Shown: in pieces, positions 51,924 to 64,000 of the stretch
Numbering within the stretch: position 1 is the stretch's first letter
Layout of the letters: each line of letters starts with the position of its first letter
NCBI GenBank assembly: GCA_947568835.1
Contig: OX387608.1
Location: forward strand, 18,262,535 to 18,326,534
DNA: 64,000 nt
Origin: Protonemura montana
Lineage: Eukaryota > Arthropoda > Insecta > Plecoptera > Nemouridae
Direction of reading: 5' to 3'
The notes under the pieces: generated by a model
Databases searched by the model: none
What the model was told of the DNA's origin: nothing
Seen by the model: only the letters and a program-made list of their open reading frames with translations
Translations under genes and position numbers: made by a program

Positions 51924-54900
51924 TTAACCTTATATAAAAGCCTTAATTTAGCGATGTTCAACTTTTTAGTTTGTATCTGGCTGGGATGTATGTGACGTTA
52001 GCTGAAATGTTGATAGAAATTGCGAAATTTGGTCAAAAACGTGTGCAATTGGGTTATATTTGTTCGTAATTCTGCTCTCCATTGCTGGGTGACATTTTGA
52101 CGGCGATTTGAGAGCGATCTCATGGTGAAAAATTGCTAAATATGACGGCAAGATATCTCAGAGCCAGGCGATGCAGCTCGATTTTATAACTCTTTTAATA
52201 CTCGAGTTTTTCTTGCCTAGAGCTCCACGGTGATTTTTCATGCATTCGTATTAAAGTTGTTGATGTAATTGAGCGAAAACACATTCAATTGCGATCGTTT
52301 TACGTGCAAAAAGAATTAATTTTGCTAATAAACTGACAGCTTTCATCAATTGTTTGCTTTTTTGACACCACGGCAAGGTGTACGAAATCGTGAAAGTATC
52401 TTTTCGGCAGTAAATCTAGGCTATTCAAACGTCAAAGTCAACGTCAAAGTCAACGTCAATGTCAAATTATTTTCGAAATCTCCAGAACTGAAGGAAAAAC
52501 GTGTGAAATTGGCTTATATTGTTCAGATACAGTTTTACATCCCGCTAAGTCTTTTTCACGGTAATTTAAAGTGTATTATTATTATTATTATTATAGTAAA
52601 GTATCAAAAATATTGTTGGTGTCTTGGCTAGCAAGATGAAAAATAGCCACTTGACAAGCCCGTGGCATTCTTGTGAAGGTTATTTACACGTCAAAAAGGT
52701 TTGGAAAGTTAAACAATCTATTAACACAACTATTGGAATCTTTTGTAAACATATTTAAAGATATTTATTGTAAATAGTATACGGAAGACAAGAAATTTCT
52801 TAAAATACGACGATTTTTCTCCATCCCCAGCCTAGACAAGATCACACAGTTGATTCCAAGCCATCAATGATATTTGTGACAATTAAGTAAATCAATAACA
52901 ATCCTAACTTTCTTTGCAGGTCTTTAAGACTTTAAATAGGGTTTTTAATCAAACAAAACGCACTTGATTAGTTTTTTAATGATAATTTTGCCAAAACTAG
53001 ATTTAGAGTGACATTGACAGATCAGAGATAAACATTTGACAGATATCTTTCATCGAATCAGGACGCCGTGGATATTTATTTTATTTTCGAGAATGCCGTG
53101 ATTATTCAACAGGTATTTAAATTCAAAACGTCATTAATGACAGAGTGCAGTTTTATCAAATCTAATCCAAATACCCAATCTAAGTTTAATATGGTTTACT
53201 ATGGAATTGTATAATATTGTATAGTACTTTATGGTGTTATATGGTAGTCTATGGTATTATATGGTATTCTATGGAGTTCTATGGTATTTTATGATATTGT
53301 TTGGTATTCTATGATATTGTTAAGTATTGTATGGTATTCTATGGTATTGTATGGAGTTCTATGGTATTCTATGATATTCTATGGTATTCGATGGTATTCG
53401 ATGGTATTCTATAGTATTCTATGGTATTCTATGGTATTCTATTAAGTTCTATGGTATCTATGATATTGTATGGTTTTTAATGGTATTCTATGGTATTCTA
53501 TGGATTTCTATGGTATTCTTTGGTATTATATGGTATTCTATGATATTGTTTGGTATTCTATGGTATTCTATGGTATTCTATGGAGTTATATGGCATTCTA
53601 TAGTATTCTATGGTGTTCTATGGTATTTTATGGTATTCTATGGTATTCTATGGTATTCTATGGTATTCTATGGTATTCTATGGTATTCTATGGAGTGCTA
53701 TGGTATTCTATGATATTCTATGGTATTCTATGGTATTCTATGGTATTGTATGGAGTTCAATGGTATTCTTTGGTATGCTATAGTCTTCTATGGTATTTTA
53801 TGGTGTTCTATGGTATTCTTTGGTATGCTATAGTCTTCTATGGTATTTTATGGTGTTCTATGGTATTGTAGGGTATTCTTTGGTATTCTATGGTATTCCA
53901 TGGAGTTTAATGGTATTCTATGGTATTCTATGGTATTCTATGATATTTTATGGTATTCAATGGTATTATATGGTTTTCTATGATATTCTATGGTATTCTA
54001 TGGTATTCTATGGTATTATATGGAGTGCTATGGTATTCTTTGGTATGCTATGGTATTCTATGGAGTGCTATGGTATTCTATGGTATTCTATGGTATGCTT
54101 TGGTATTCTATGGTATGCTATGGTATTTTATGGTATTCTATGGTATTCTATGGAGTGCTATGGTATTCTTTGGTATTCTATGGTATGCTATGGTATTCTA
54201 TGGAGTGCTATGGTATTCTATGGTATTCTATGGTATTCTATGGTATGCTTTGGTATTCTATGGTATGCTATGGTATTCTATGGTATGCTATGGTATTCTA
54301 TGGAGTGCTATGGTATTCTATGGTATTTTATGGTATTCTATGGTATTCTTTTGTATTTTATGATATTGTATGGAATTGTTTGGTTTTGTTTGGAAGTGTA
54401 TGGTATTAAATGTTTTTGGATGGTATTCTATAAAATTGTATGGATTTCTTTGCTATAAGATGGTACTCTATGGGATTTGGAGGTATTCGATAGTATTTTT
54501 TGGTATTCTTTTATGTTCCTATGGGTTTCTTTATTATTTTATGGTATTGTTTGGTATCCTCTGGTATTTTTTGAGTTTCAATGGATTTCTATGGTCTTAT
54601 AAGGTACTTTATGGTGTTGTTAGGAATTGAATGGTATTCGATGATTTAGTTTGGCATTTTTAGGTATTCTATGGTATTGTATGGTATTGTATGGTATTGT
54701 ATGGTATTGTTTAATATTGTATGGTATTCTAGGTACTCTTTGGTATTGTATGATATTGTTTTGTATTTTATGGGTTTGTTTGGTATTATATGGGTTATTT
54801 TGGTATTCTATGGAATTTTATGGTATTGTATGGTATTGCATGGCCTTGGTGCCCTTAAAGAGGCTTTGAATAGGGCATCAAAGAAAACTCGAGACACGTT

Positions 54901-54961
54901 TAAACCAAAATGCCCACTCCCTCAAAATCGTAAGGTGCCGTTAGGCAGCGGGTACTGCTAG
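51924..54961 (+). mobile_element. non-autonomous Helitron 3
   Basis: 3038 bp. Same 5' region, but its 3' end belongs to the other subfamily (CTCCCTCAAAATCGTAAGG before TGCCGTTAGGC), shared with element C on the minus strand. Confidence 0.9.
53186..54844 (+). repeat. 10-bp minisatellite in Helitron 3
   Basis: About 160 decamers. It is rich in GGAGTGCTAT and GGTATGCT variants not common in the other arrays, and its end (54.37-54.84 kb) is degraded in the same way as the 26.3-26.9 kb end of element C. Confidence 0.95.
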
Positions 54962-57900
54962 TTAACCTTATATAAAAGCCTTAAATTGTGATGTTCAACT
55001 TTTTAGTTTGTGGGTATATGGCTGGGTAGCTGGCTGGGATGTAACCGGCTGCTCTACTGTTTATGGAAATTGCGAAATTCGACTCGAAACGTACGGAAAT
55101 GGGCTAGAATTTTTCAGTGTTAACTTTTACATTGGCAGGCGACACTTTCACAGCGATTTGAGAGCGTTTTCATGGTGAAAAGTTGCTAAATATGACGGCA
55201 AGATATCTCAGAGCCAGGCGATGCAGCTCGATTTTATAACTCTTTTAATACTCGAGTTTTTCTTGGCTGGAGCTCCACGGTGATTTTTCATGCATTCGTA
55301 TTAAAGTTGTTGATGTAATTGAGCGAAAACACATTCAATTGCGATCGTTTTACGTGAAAAAGAATTAATTTTGCTAATAAACTGACAGCTTTGATCAATT
55401 GTTTGCTTTTTTGACACCACGGCAAGGTGTACGAAATCATAATGTATCTTTTCGGCAGTGAACCTAGGATATTCAAACGTCAAATTCAAACGTCAAAGTC
55501 AACGTCAAAGTCAACGTCAATGTCAAATTCTTTTCGAAATCTCCAGAACTGAAGGAAAAACGTGTGAAATTGGCTTATATTGGTTCAAATTCAGGTTTAC
55601 ATTCCGCTACGTCTTTTTTACGGTGATTTTAAAGTGCATTATTAGAGTAAAGTATCAAAAATATTGTTGGTGTCTTGGCTAGCAAGATGAAAAATAGCCA
55701 CTTGACAAGCCCGTGGCATTCTTGTGGAGGTTATTTACACGTCAAAAAGGTTTGGAAAGTTAAACAATCTATTAACACAACTATTGGAATCTTTTGTAAA
55801 TATATTTAAAGATATTTATTGTAAATAGTATACGAAAGTCAAGAAATTTCTTAAAATACGACGATTTTTCTCCATCCCCAGCCTAGACAAGATCACACAG
55901 TTGATTCCAAGCCATCAATGATATTTGTGACAATTATGTAAATCAATAACGATCCTAACTTTCTTTGCAGGTCTTTAAGACATTAAATAGGGTTTTTAAA
56001 CAAACAAAACACACTTGATTAGTTTTTTATTGATAATTTTGACAAAACTAGACTTAGAGTGACATTGACAGATCAAAGATAAACATTTGACAGATATCTT
56101 TCATCGAATCAGGACGCCGTGGATATTTATTTTATTTTCGAGAATGCCGTGATCATTCAACAGGTATTTAAATTCAAAACGTCATTAATGACAGAGTGCA
56201 GTTTTATCAAATCTCATCCAAATAAGCAATCTGATTTTAATATGGTTTTCTATGGAATTGTATAATATTGTGTAGTACTTTAGGGTGTAACATGGTAGTC
56301 TATGGTATAAGGTGATATTGTATGATATTGTATGGCATTCTATGTTATTCTATGGTATTCTATGGTATTCTATGATATTCTATGGTATTCTATGATATTC
56401 TATGATATTCTATGGTATTCTATAGTATTCTATGGTATTCTATGGTATACTATGGTATTCCAAGGTATTCTATGGTATTCTATGGTGTTCTATGGTATTC
56501 TTTGGAATTCTATGGAGTTCTATGGTATTCTATGATATTGTATGGTATTCTATGGTATTCTATGGAGTTCTATGGTATTCTATGGTATTCTATGGTGTTT
56601 AATGGTATTTTATGGTATTTTATGGTATTCAATGGTATTCTATGGTGTTATATGGTATTCTATGGTGTTCTATGGTATTCTTTGATATTCTATAGTATTC
56701 TATGGTATTCTATGGATTTCTATGGTATTTTATGATATTCTATGACATTCAATGGTATTCTTTGGTATTCAATGGAGTTCTATGGTATTCTATGGAGTTC
56801 TATGTTATTCAATGGTATTCAATGGTATTCTATGGTATTCTATGGTATTCTAGGGTATTCTTTAGTATTCTATGGTATTCTATGGTATTCTATGGTGTTG
56901 TATGGTATTCTATGGAATTCTATTGTATTCTGTGGTATTCTATGGTATTATATGGTATTCTTTGGTGTTTTATGGTATTCTATGAAATTCTATGGTGTTC
57001 TATGATATTCTATGGTATTCTATGGTATTTTATGGATTTCTATGGTATTCTGTGGTATTCTATGGTATTCTATGGAGTTCTATGGTATTCTATGGTATTC
57101 TATGGTGTTTAATGGTATTTTATGGTATTTTATGGTATTCAATGGTATTCTATGGTGTTATATGGTATTCTATGGTGTTCTATGGTATTCTTTGGTATTC
57201 TATAGTATTCTATGGTATTCTATGGAGTTCTATGGTATTTTATGATATTCTATGATATTCAATGGTATTCTTTGGTATTCAATGGAGTTCTATGGTATTC
57301 TATGGAGTTCTATGTTATTCAATGGTATTCAATGGTATTCTATGGTATTCTATGGTATTCTATGGTATTCTTTAGTATTCTATGGTGTTCTTTGGTATTC
57401 TATGGTGTTGTATGGTATTCTATGGAATTCTGTGGTATTCTATGGTATTCTATGGTATTCTTTGGTGTTTTATGGTATGCTATGAAATTCTATGGTGTTC
57501 TATGATATTCTATGGGGTTCTATGGTATTCTAAGGAATTCTATGGTAAGCCATGGTATTCTATGGTATTCTATGGTATTTTATGGATTTCTATGGTATTC
57601 TATGGTATTCTATGGTATTCTATGGAGGTATATGGTATTCTTTGATCATGTTTGGTATTATATGGTATTCTATGATATTCTATGGAGTTCTATGGTATTC
57701 TATGGTATTCTATGGAGTTCTTTGGTATTCTTTGGTGTTCTATGGTATTCTATGGAATTCTATGGTAAGCCATGGTATTCTATGGTATTCTATGGTATTT
57801 TATGGAGTTCTATGGTATTCTATGGTATTCTATGGTATTCTATGGAGTTCTATGGTATTCTATGATCATGTTTGGTATTACATGGTTTTCTATGGTATTT

Positions 57901-58707
57901 TATGGTGTTCTATGGTATTCTATGGTACCCTTTGGTATTCTATGGTATCCTATGGTATTCTATGGAATTCTATGGTAATCTATGGTATTCTATGGTATTC
58001 TTTGGTTTTCTATGGTATTCTATGGTGTTCTATGCTATTCTATGGTATTCTATGGTATTCTTTGGTGTTCTATGGTATTTTATGGTATTTTATGGTATTT
58101 AATGGTGTTCTATTTCATTCTATGGTGTTCTATGGTATTCCATGGAATTCTTTGGTAATCTATGGTTTTCTATGGTGATCTATGGTATTCTTTGGTGTTC
58201 TATGGTATTATTTGGTATTCTTTGGTATTCTATGGTATTCTATGGAGTTCAATGTTAGTCTATGGAATTCTATTGTATTCTATAGAGTTCAATGGTATTC
58301 TATGGTATTCTATGGTATTCTATGGAGTTCTATGGTATTCTATGGTATTCTATGGTATTCTATGGAGTTATATGGTGTTCTTTGATCATGTTTGGTATTA
58401 TATGGTATTCTATGGTATTCTATGGTATTCTATGGAATTCTATGGTATACTATGGTATTCTATGGAGTTCTTTGGTATTCTATGAAATTGTATGGTTTTC
58501 TACGGTATTTTATGATATTCTATGGTATTGTATGGTATTGCATGGTACTTTTAGCTGTGGTCCTTTTTAAAGAATTTGGATAGGGCATCAAAGAAAACTC
58601 GAGAAAGTTGTCGATGTTTTATGGATTGTTTATAATGTGGACAGTTTAAACCAAAATGCCCACACCCTCGACATCAACTGCAGCCGTTAGGCAGCGGGTA
58701 CTGCTAG
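54962..58707 (+). mobile_element. non-autonomous Helitron 4
   Basis: 3746 bp, the longest of the four. Its 5' end resembles element 1 (GTGGGTATATGG, GTAACCGG). Its 3' end is of the CTCGACATCAACTGCAG type. Confidence 0.9.
56238..58546 (+). repeat. 10-bp minisatellite in Helitron 4
   Basis: About 230 decamers. It contains an internal larger-scale duplication: the block with GGTGTTTAATGGTATTTTAT, then GGTGTTATATGG, then TTATTCAATGGTATTCAATG occurs at about 56596 and again at about 57101, a spacing of about 505 bp. Confidence 0.95.
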
Positions 58708-61700
58708 TTAACCTTATATAAAAGCCTTAATTTAGCGATGTTCAACTTTTTAGTTTGTATCTGGCTGGGATGTATGTGACGTTAGCTGAAATGTTGATAG
58801 AAATTGCGAAATTTGGTCAAAAACGTGTGCAATTGGGTTATATTTGTTCGTAATTCTGCTCTCCATTGCTGGATGACATTTTGACGGCGATTTGAGAGCG
58901 TTTTCATGGTGAAAAGTTGCTAAATATGACGGCAAGATATCTCAGAGCCAGGCGATACAGCTCGATTTTTATAACTCTTTTAATACTCAAGTTTTGCTAG
59001 CCTCGAGCTCCACGGTGATTTTTCATGCATTCGTATTAAAGTTGTTGATGTAATTGAGCGAAAACACATTTAATTGCGATCGTTTTACGTGAAAAAGAAT
59101 TAATTTTGCTAATAAACTGACAGCTTTGATCATTTGTTTGCTTTTTTGACACCACGGCAAGGTGTACGATATCGTGAATGTATCTTTTCGGCAGTGAACC
59201 TAGGATTTTCAAACGTCAAATTCAAACGTCAAAGTCAACGTCAAAGTCAACGTCAATGTCAAATTATTTTCAAAATGTCCAGAACTGAAGGGAAAACGTG
59301 TGAAATTGGCTTATATTGGTTCTTTATTCAGAATTTAATCCCGCTACGTCTTTTTCACGGTGATTTTAAAGTGTTTTATCATAGTAAAGTATCAAAAATA
59401 TTATTAGTGTCTTGGCTAGCAAGATGAAAAATAGCCACTTGACAAGCCCGTGGCATTCTTGTGGATGTTATTTACACGTCAAAAAGGTTTGGAAAGTTCA
59501 ACAATCTATTAACACAACTTTTGGAATCTTTTGTAAACATATTTAAAAATATTTATTGAAAATAGTATACGAAAGACAAGAAATTTCTTAAAATACGACA
59601 ATTTTTCACCATCCCCAGCCAGACAAGATCACACAATTGATTCCAAGCCATCAATGATATTTGTGACAATTATGTAAATCAATAACAATCCTAACTTTCT
59701 TTGCAGGTCTTTAAGACATTAAATAGGGTTTTTAAACAAACAAAACACACTTGATTAGGTTTTTATTGATAATTTTGCCAAATCTAGATTTAGAGTGACA
59801 TTGACAGATCAAAGATAAACATTTGAAAGATATCTTTCATCGAATCAAGACGCCGTGGATATTTATTTTATTTTCGAGAATGCCGTGATCATTCAACAGG
59901 TATTTAAATTCAAAACGTCATTAATTACAGAGTGAAGTTTTATCAAATCTAATCCAAATAAGCAATATAAGTTTAATATGGTTTTCTATGGAATTGTATA
60001 ATATTGTATAGTACTTTATGGTGTAACATGGTAGTCTATGGTATAAGGTGATATTGTATGATATTGTATGGCATTCTATGTTATTCTATGGTATTCTATG
60101 GTATTCTATGGAGTTATATGGTATTCTATAATATTCTATGGTAATCTATGGTATTCTATGGTATTCTATGGTATTCTATGGTATTCTATGGTGTTCTATG
60201 GTATTCTATGAAATTCTATGGTATTCTATGGTATTCTATGGTATTCTATGGTGTTCTATGGTATTCTATGGTGTTCTTTGGAATTCTATGGTATTCAATG
60301 ATATTCTATGGAGTTCTATAGTATTCTATGATATTGTATGGTATTGTATGGTATTCTATGGTATTCTATGGTATTCTATGGTGTTCTTTGGTTTTCTATG
60401 GTATTCAATGGTATTCTATGGTATTCTATGGTATTCTTTAGTATTCTATGGTGTTCTTTGGTATTCTATGGTGTTGTATGGTATACTATGGTATTCAATA
60501 GTATTCCATGGTATTATACGGTATTCTTTGGTATTCTATGGTTTTCTATGGTATTCTATGGTGTTCTATGGTATTCTTTGGAATTCTATGGAGTTCTATG
60601 GTATTCTATGGTATTCTATGGAGTTCTATGGTATTCTATGGTATTCTTTGGTATTCTATTGAGTTATATGGTATTCTATGATATTCTATGGAGTTCTATG
60701 GTATTCTATGGTATTCTATGGAGTTCTTTGGTATTCTATGATATTGTATGGTTTTCTATGGTATTTTATGGTGTTCTATGGTATTCTATGGTACTCTTTG
60801 GTATTCTATGGTATTCTATGGTATCCTATGGAATTCTATGGTAATCTATGGTATTCTATGGTATTCTATGGTATTCTATGGTGTTCTATGGTGTTCTATG
60901 GTATTCTATGGTATTCTATGGTGTTTTATGGTATTTTATGGTATTTTATGGTATTCTATGGTATTCTATGGAGTTCTATTTCATTCTATGGTGTTCTATG
61001 GTATTCTATGGAATTCTATGGTAATCTATGGTATTCTATGGTATTATATGGTGTTCTATGGTATTCTATGGTGTTCTATGGTATTCTTAGGTATTGTATG
61101 ATATTTATGGTATTGTATGGTATAGTATGGTATTCAATGGTATACTATGGAATTCTATGGTGTTCTATGGTATTCTATGGTATTCTATGGAGTTCTATGG
61201 TATTCTATGATATTTTTTGGTATTCTATGATATTCTATGGTATTCTATGGTATTCTATGGAGTTCAATGTTAGTCTATGGAATTCAATGGTATTCTATGT
61301 AGTTCAGTGGTATTCTATGGTATTCTATGGTATTCTATGGAGTTCTATGGTATTCTATGGTATTCTATGGAGTTATATGGTATTCTATGATCATGTTTGG
61401 TATTATATGGTATTCTATGATATTCTATGGTATTTTATGGAGTTCTATGGTATTCTATGGTATTCTATGGTATTCTATGGAGTTCTTTGGTATTCTATGA
61501 TATTGTATGGTTTTCTATGGTATTTTATGATATTCTATGGTATTGTATGATATTGCATGGTACTTTTAGCTGTGGTCCTTTTTAGAGAATTTGGATTGGG
61601 CATCAAAGAAAACTCGAGAAAGTTGTCGATGTTTCATGGATTGTTTATAATGTGGACAGTTTAAACCAAAATGCCCACACCCTCAACATCAACTGCAGCC

Positions 61701-61722
61701 GTTAGGCAGCGGGTACTGCTAG
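58708..61722 (+). mobile_element. non-autonomous Helitron 5
   Basis: 3015 bp, ending CTAG at 61719-61722 followed by host T. Closely related to element 2 in both flanks and 3' end. Confidence 0.9.
59974..61562 (+). repeat. 10-bp minisatellite in Helitron 5
   Basis: About 155 decamers with the same variant order as parts of the element 2 array (for example ATATTTATGGTATTGTATGG near 61100 and 51420). Confidence 0.95.
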
Positions 61723-62584
61723 TCTTACTATTATTATTATTATTGTTATCAGCTACGTATACAATTTATTTATTGATTTTTAGTGTTTGACGACGCAAGT
61801 TATTACAACAGGGTGGGATGTGTAAGAGGGGTCTGGGTCTCGGTGAATGAAAGCATGACCTCCGGGTCATAGCGTGGGCTGATGATTGGTAATATCTGGA
61901 GACATTTCATGCAACATTTCATACTAGTTCTGTCCGAGCATTGGCTTCATGGAATGTGTACGAGGCTGGTTCATGAGAGAAGCATAACATGACAGTATCT
62001 TCTCTCTCACTTGCACAACACAGACGGGGCTAGAGTCTGTCTCTGTCTGACCCACATAGATCAGCAAGAGTTGGTAACATCTCCAGTCAACTACCCTCAC
62101 TTTTAAACCTAGACAAACACACATTAATTCCAGTCATTCGTTCTTGACTTTCATCCCAGGAAACTGTAATGTAACTTGAATCAGAGAGCCGTGCATTGCT
62201 AGATCTCCTACCGAGCTGATCTGTTGGTCATACCGATGATAGTTCACCGAGTTCAATCACTGCACTAATAGTTCGACATAATAATTAATAATAATTGCTC
62301 AATAAAATTAATGTGCTTCCAGAGAGTAAAAGTGAGCAGCGAAGCTTTACACAACTGAAATCACAAAACGCATGTTAGTTTCAAGAGAGAAACGAATGCT
62401 GTAAGATCAACGCCAGGCAATGTAAGACCAGAGATTGATATTCTGAATGGTTGTTCGAGTGCACGGGCTTTTAAATGTAATATTATAATAACACCAAGAA
62501 ATGCAGGCTTCTTTGCTAATCAGAGGTTAACAAATGTATTCCAGGAAATTGAATTCAAGCTGTTCATGTTGATTGACTTGCACT
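61723..62584. other. right flank of the Helitron array
   Basis: (ATT)n at the junction, then 61778-61963, the second copy of the interspersed repeat at 36466-36745. No gene supported. Confidence 0.5.
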
Positions 62585-63492
62585 GTTTTGACATCTGTCT
62601 ATGTGGCACTGGTCTAATGGCGTCGGTGAATGAGTGGATGATGATCAACCTAACATAGCCTAGAAGGGAGGAGGTGAAACCCGGTGCCGGCACGTAGCCT
62701 ACTCCTGTCGAAGAGCACCAAGGGGACCACCGGCTTAACGTCCCTTCCGAAGGACGGTATAACGCGAACAACAGGATTCCTCCACACAGTTGCTGAACTA
62801 ACTTTCATCCCTCCAACCTCTCTCCCGAACAGAACTGGTCATGTGTATGATGGTCACCCATTCAATACCTGACCCAGTGCAGTGTTGCTTAACTTTCAGC
62901 CCTCTAACCTCTCTCCCGAACAGAACTGGTCATGTGTATGATGGTCACCCATCCAATACCTGACCCAGCGCAGTGTTGCTTAACTTCCATCCCTCCAACC
63001 TCTCTCCCGAACAGAACTGGTCATGTGTATGATGGTCACCCATCCAATACCTGACCCAGCGCAGTGTTGCTTAACTTTCAGCCCTCTAACCTCTCTCCCG
63101 AACAGAACTGGTCATGTGTATGATGGTCACCCATGCAATACCTGACCCAGCGCAGTGTTGCTTAACTTTCATCCCTCCAACCTCTCTCCCGAACAGAACT
63201 GGTCATGTGTATGATGGTCACCCATCCAATACCTGACCCAGCGCAGTGTTGCTTAACTTTCAGCCCTCTAACCTCTCTCCCGAACAGAACTGGTCATGTG
63301 TATGATGGTCACCCATCTAATACCTGACCCAGCGCAGTGTTGCTTAACTTTCAGCCCTCTAACCTCTCTCCTGAACAGAACTGGTCATGTGTATGATGGT
63401 CACCCATCCAATACCTGACTCAGCGCAGTGTTGCTTAACTTAGGTGATTTTATGAGAACCGGTGTTTCCAACACGCCAAACCGTGGGGTGAG
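62585..63492 (-). mobile_element. 5S-rRNA-derived SINE with amplified promoter, copy 2
   Basis: On the minus strand: a 5S-like head (CACGGTTTGGCGTGTTGGAA, then ACACCGGTTCTC and TCACCTAAGTTAAGC, 63492-63430), seven 91-bp promoter units down to about 62810, then the SINE body (TTCGGAAGGGACGTTAAGCC, GGTGGTCCCCTTGGTGCTC) and the 3' part (GAATGAGTGG inverted). The head aligns with the 5' half of 5S rRNA (ACACCGGTTCTC corresponds to GCACCGGTTCTC), so this copy shows how the array arose: tandem duplication of the promoter part inside a SINE. Confidence 0.8.
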
Positions 63493-64000
63493 TGGATAAT
63501 AAAGGAATGTTGGTTAGTATTCAACAATTTGATTGGGTAAGAATAAATCAGGAAAGATTTATAAGTACTACGCGTGAGACGTGGGAGCTGTGGTCAGAGT
63601 AGGGGCGGTATGATCCACCCCTCCTCGGGGGACCATGTGCAGAAGTCACAGAGCGCATGTTAGTAGGTCAGTCTGCCAAACATTGGCGAGTGTTGTGGAA
63701 GCAAATACGAGTGCTTTTCAAAACAGCGCGGATTTGGCTCTCGCTGATCGGCAGTGCATTTACAGAGAAATAACTCCAAGGGATTACTAATTGTTAATTA
63801 AACCGTGAGTAATTGAGACATACAATCTCAAGGAAGGAAGGAAGCAGATCTTGGAGACATGTCGACTAACTACCCGAATACCAACGTATGTTTCAGTGTC
63901 AACTAGACTGTTTAGAAGGTATTGCGATTTGATTCGATATTATCCCATATCCCTGAGGTTGGAATGTCACCGACTCGACGTTTACGAGCAGACCGATCCT
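63493..64000. other. window end, nothing recognised
   Basis: No open frame of note, repeat or RNA gene was recognised. Confidence 0.4.

Overview
The window is eukaryotic: genes have introns with GT..AG boundaries, most of the sequence is repeats, and nothing is organised into operons. The clearest host gene (minus strand, 4822-11438) encodes a secreted protease whose catalytic domain resembles the arthropod modular serine protease (ModSP/HP14) family, so an arthropod is the likeliest source, perhaps a crustacean. No rRNA or mitochondrial marker allows a finer placement.

Layout. 1-1370 is a GC-rich minisatellite. 1554-2281 (minus) holds exons of a coiled-coil protein. 3740-4130 and 6360-6963 are LINE relics. 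4822-11438 (minus) is an eight-exon gene: signal peptide, three Ig-like domains, a CCP/sushi-like module and an S1 protease domain. 12121-12535 is a foldback repeat. 12889-13668 is a solo-LTR-like insertion whose empty site survives at 19.2 kb. 13845-16685 is a complete terminal-inverted-repeat element carrying a DUF7869-like protein interrupted by one stop codon. 20512-22211 is a 1.7-kb near-perfect palindrome. 23876-27846 holds three minus-strand Helitron copies. 28.4-31.3 kb is a duplicated segment containing a candidate exon, split by a 5S-rRNA-derived SINE with twelve tandem 91-bp promoter units. 32-36.3 kb has tandem repeats of 174 and 118 bp. 37010-38226 (minus) is a Myb/SANT-like gene. 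38548-61722 is a head-to-tail array of five Helitrons: one intact autonomous 10.1-kb element with a 1893-residue Rep-helicase, then four non-autonomous elements filled with a 10-bp minisatellite. 62.6-63.5 kb is a second 5S-derived SINE in the opposite orientation.

How the parts relate. The Rep-helicase at 40968-46649 is the plausible mobilising enzyme for the seven non-autonomous Helitrons here, because they share its 3' hairpin plus CTAG end and, where not truncated, its 5' end. The DUF7869-like protein lies between its own inverted repeats and a 4-bp target duplication, which suggests it is a transposase. The protease gene and the Myb-like gene are the only host genes I can assemble across several exons with consistent phase.
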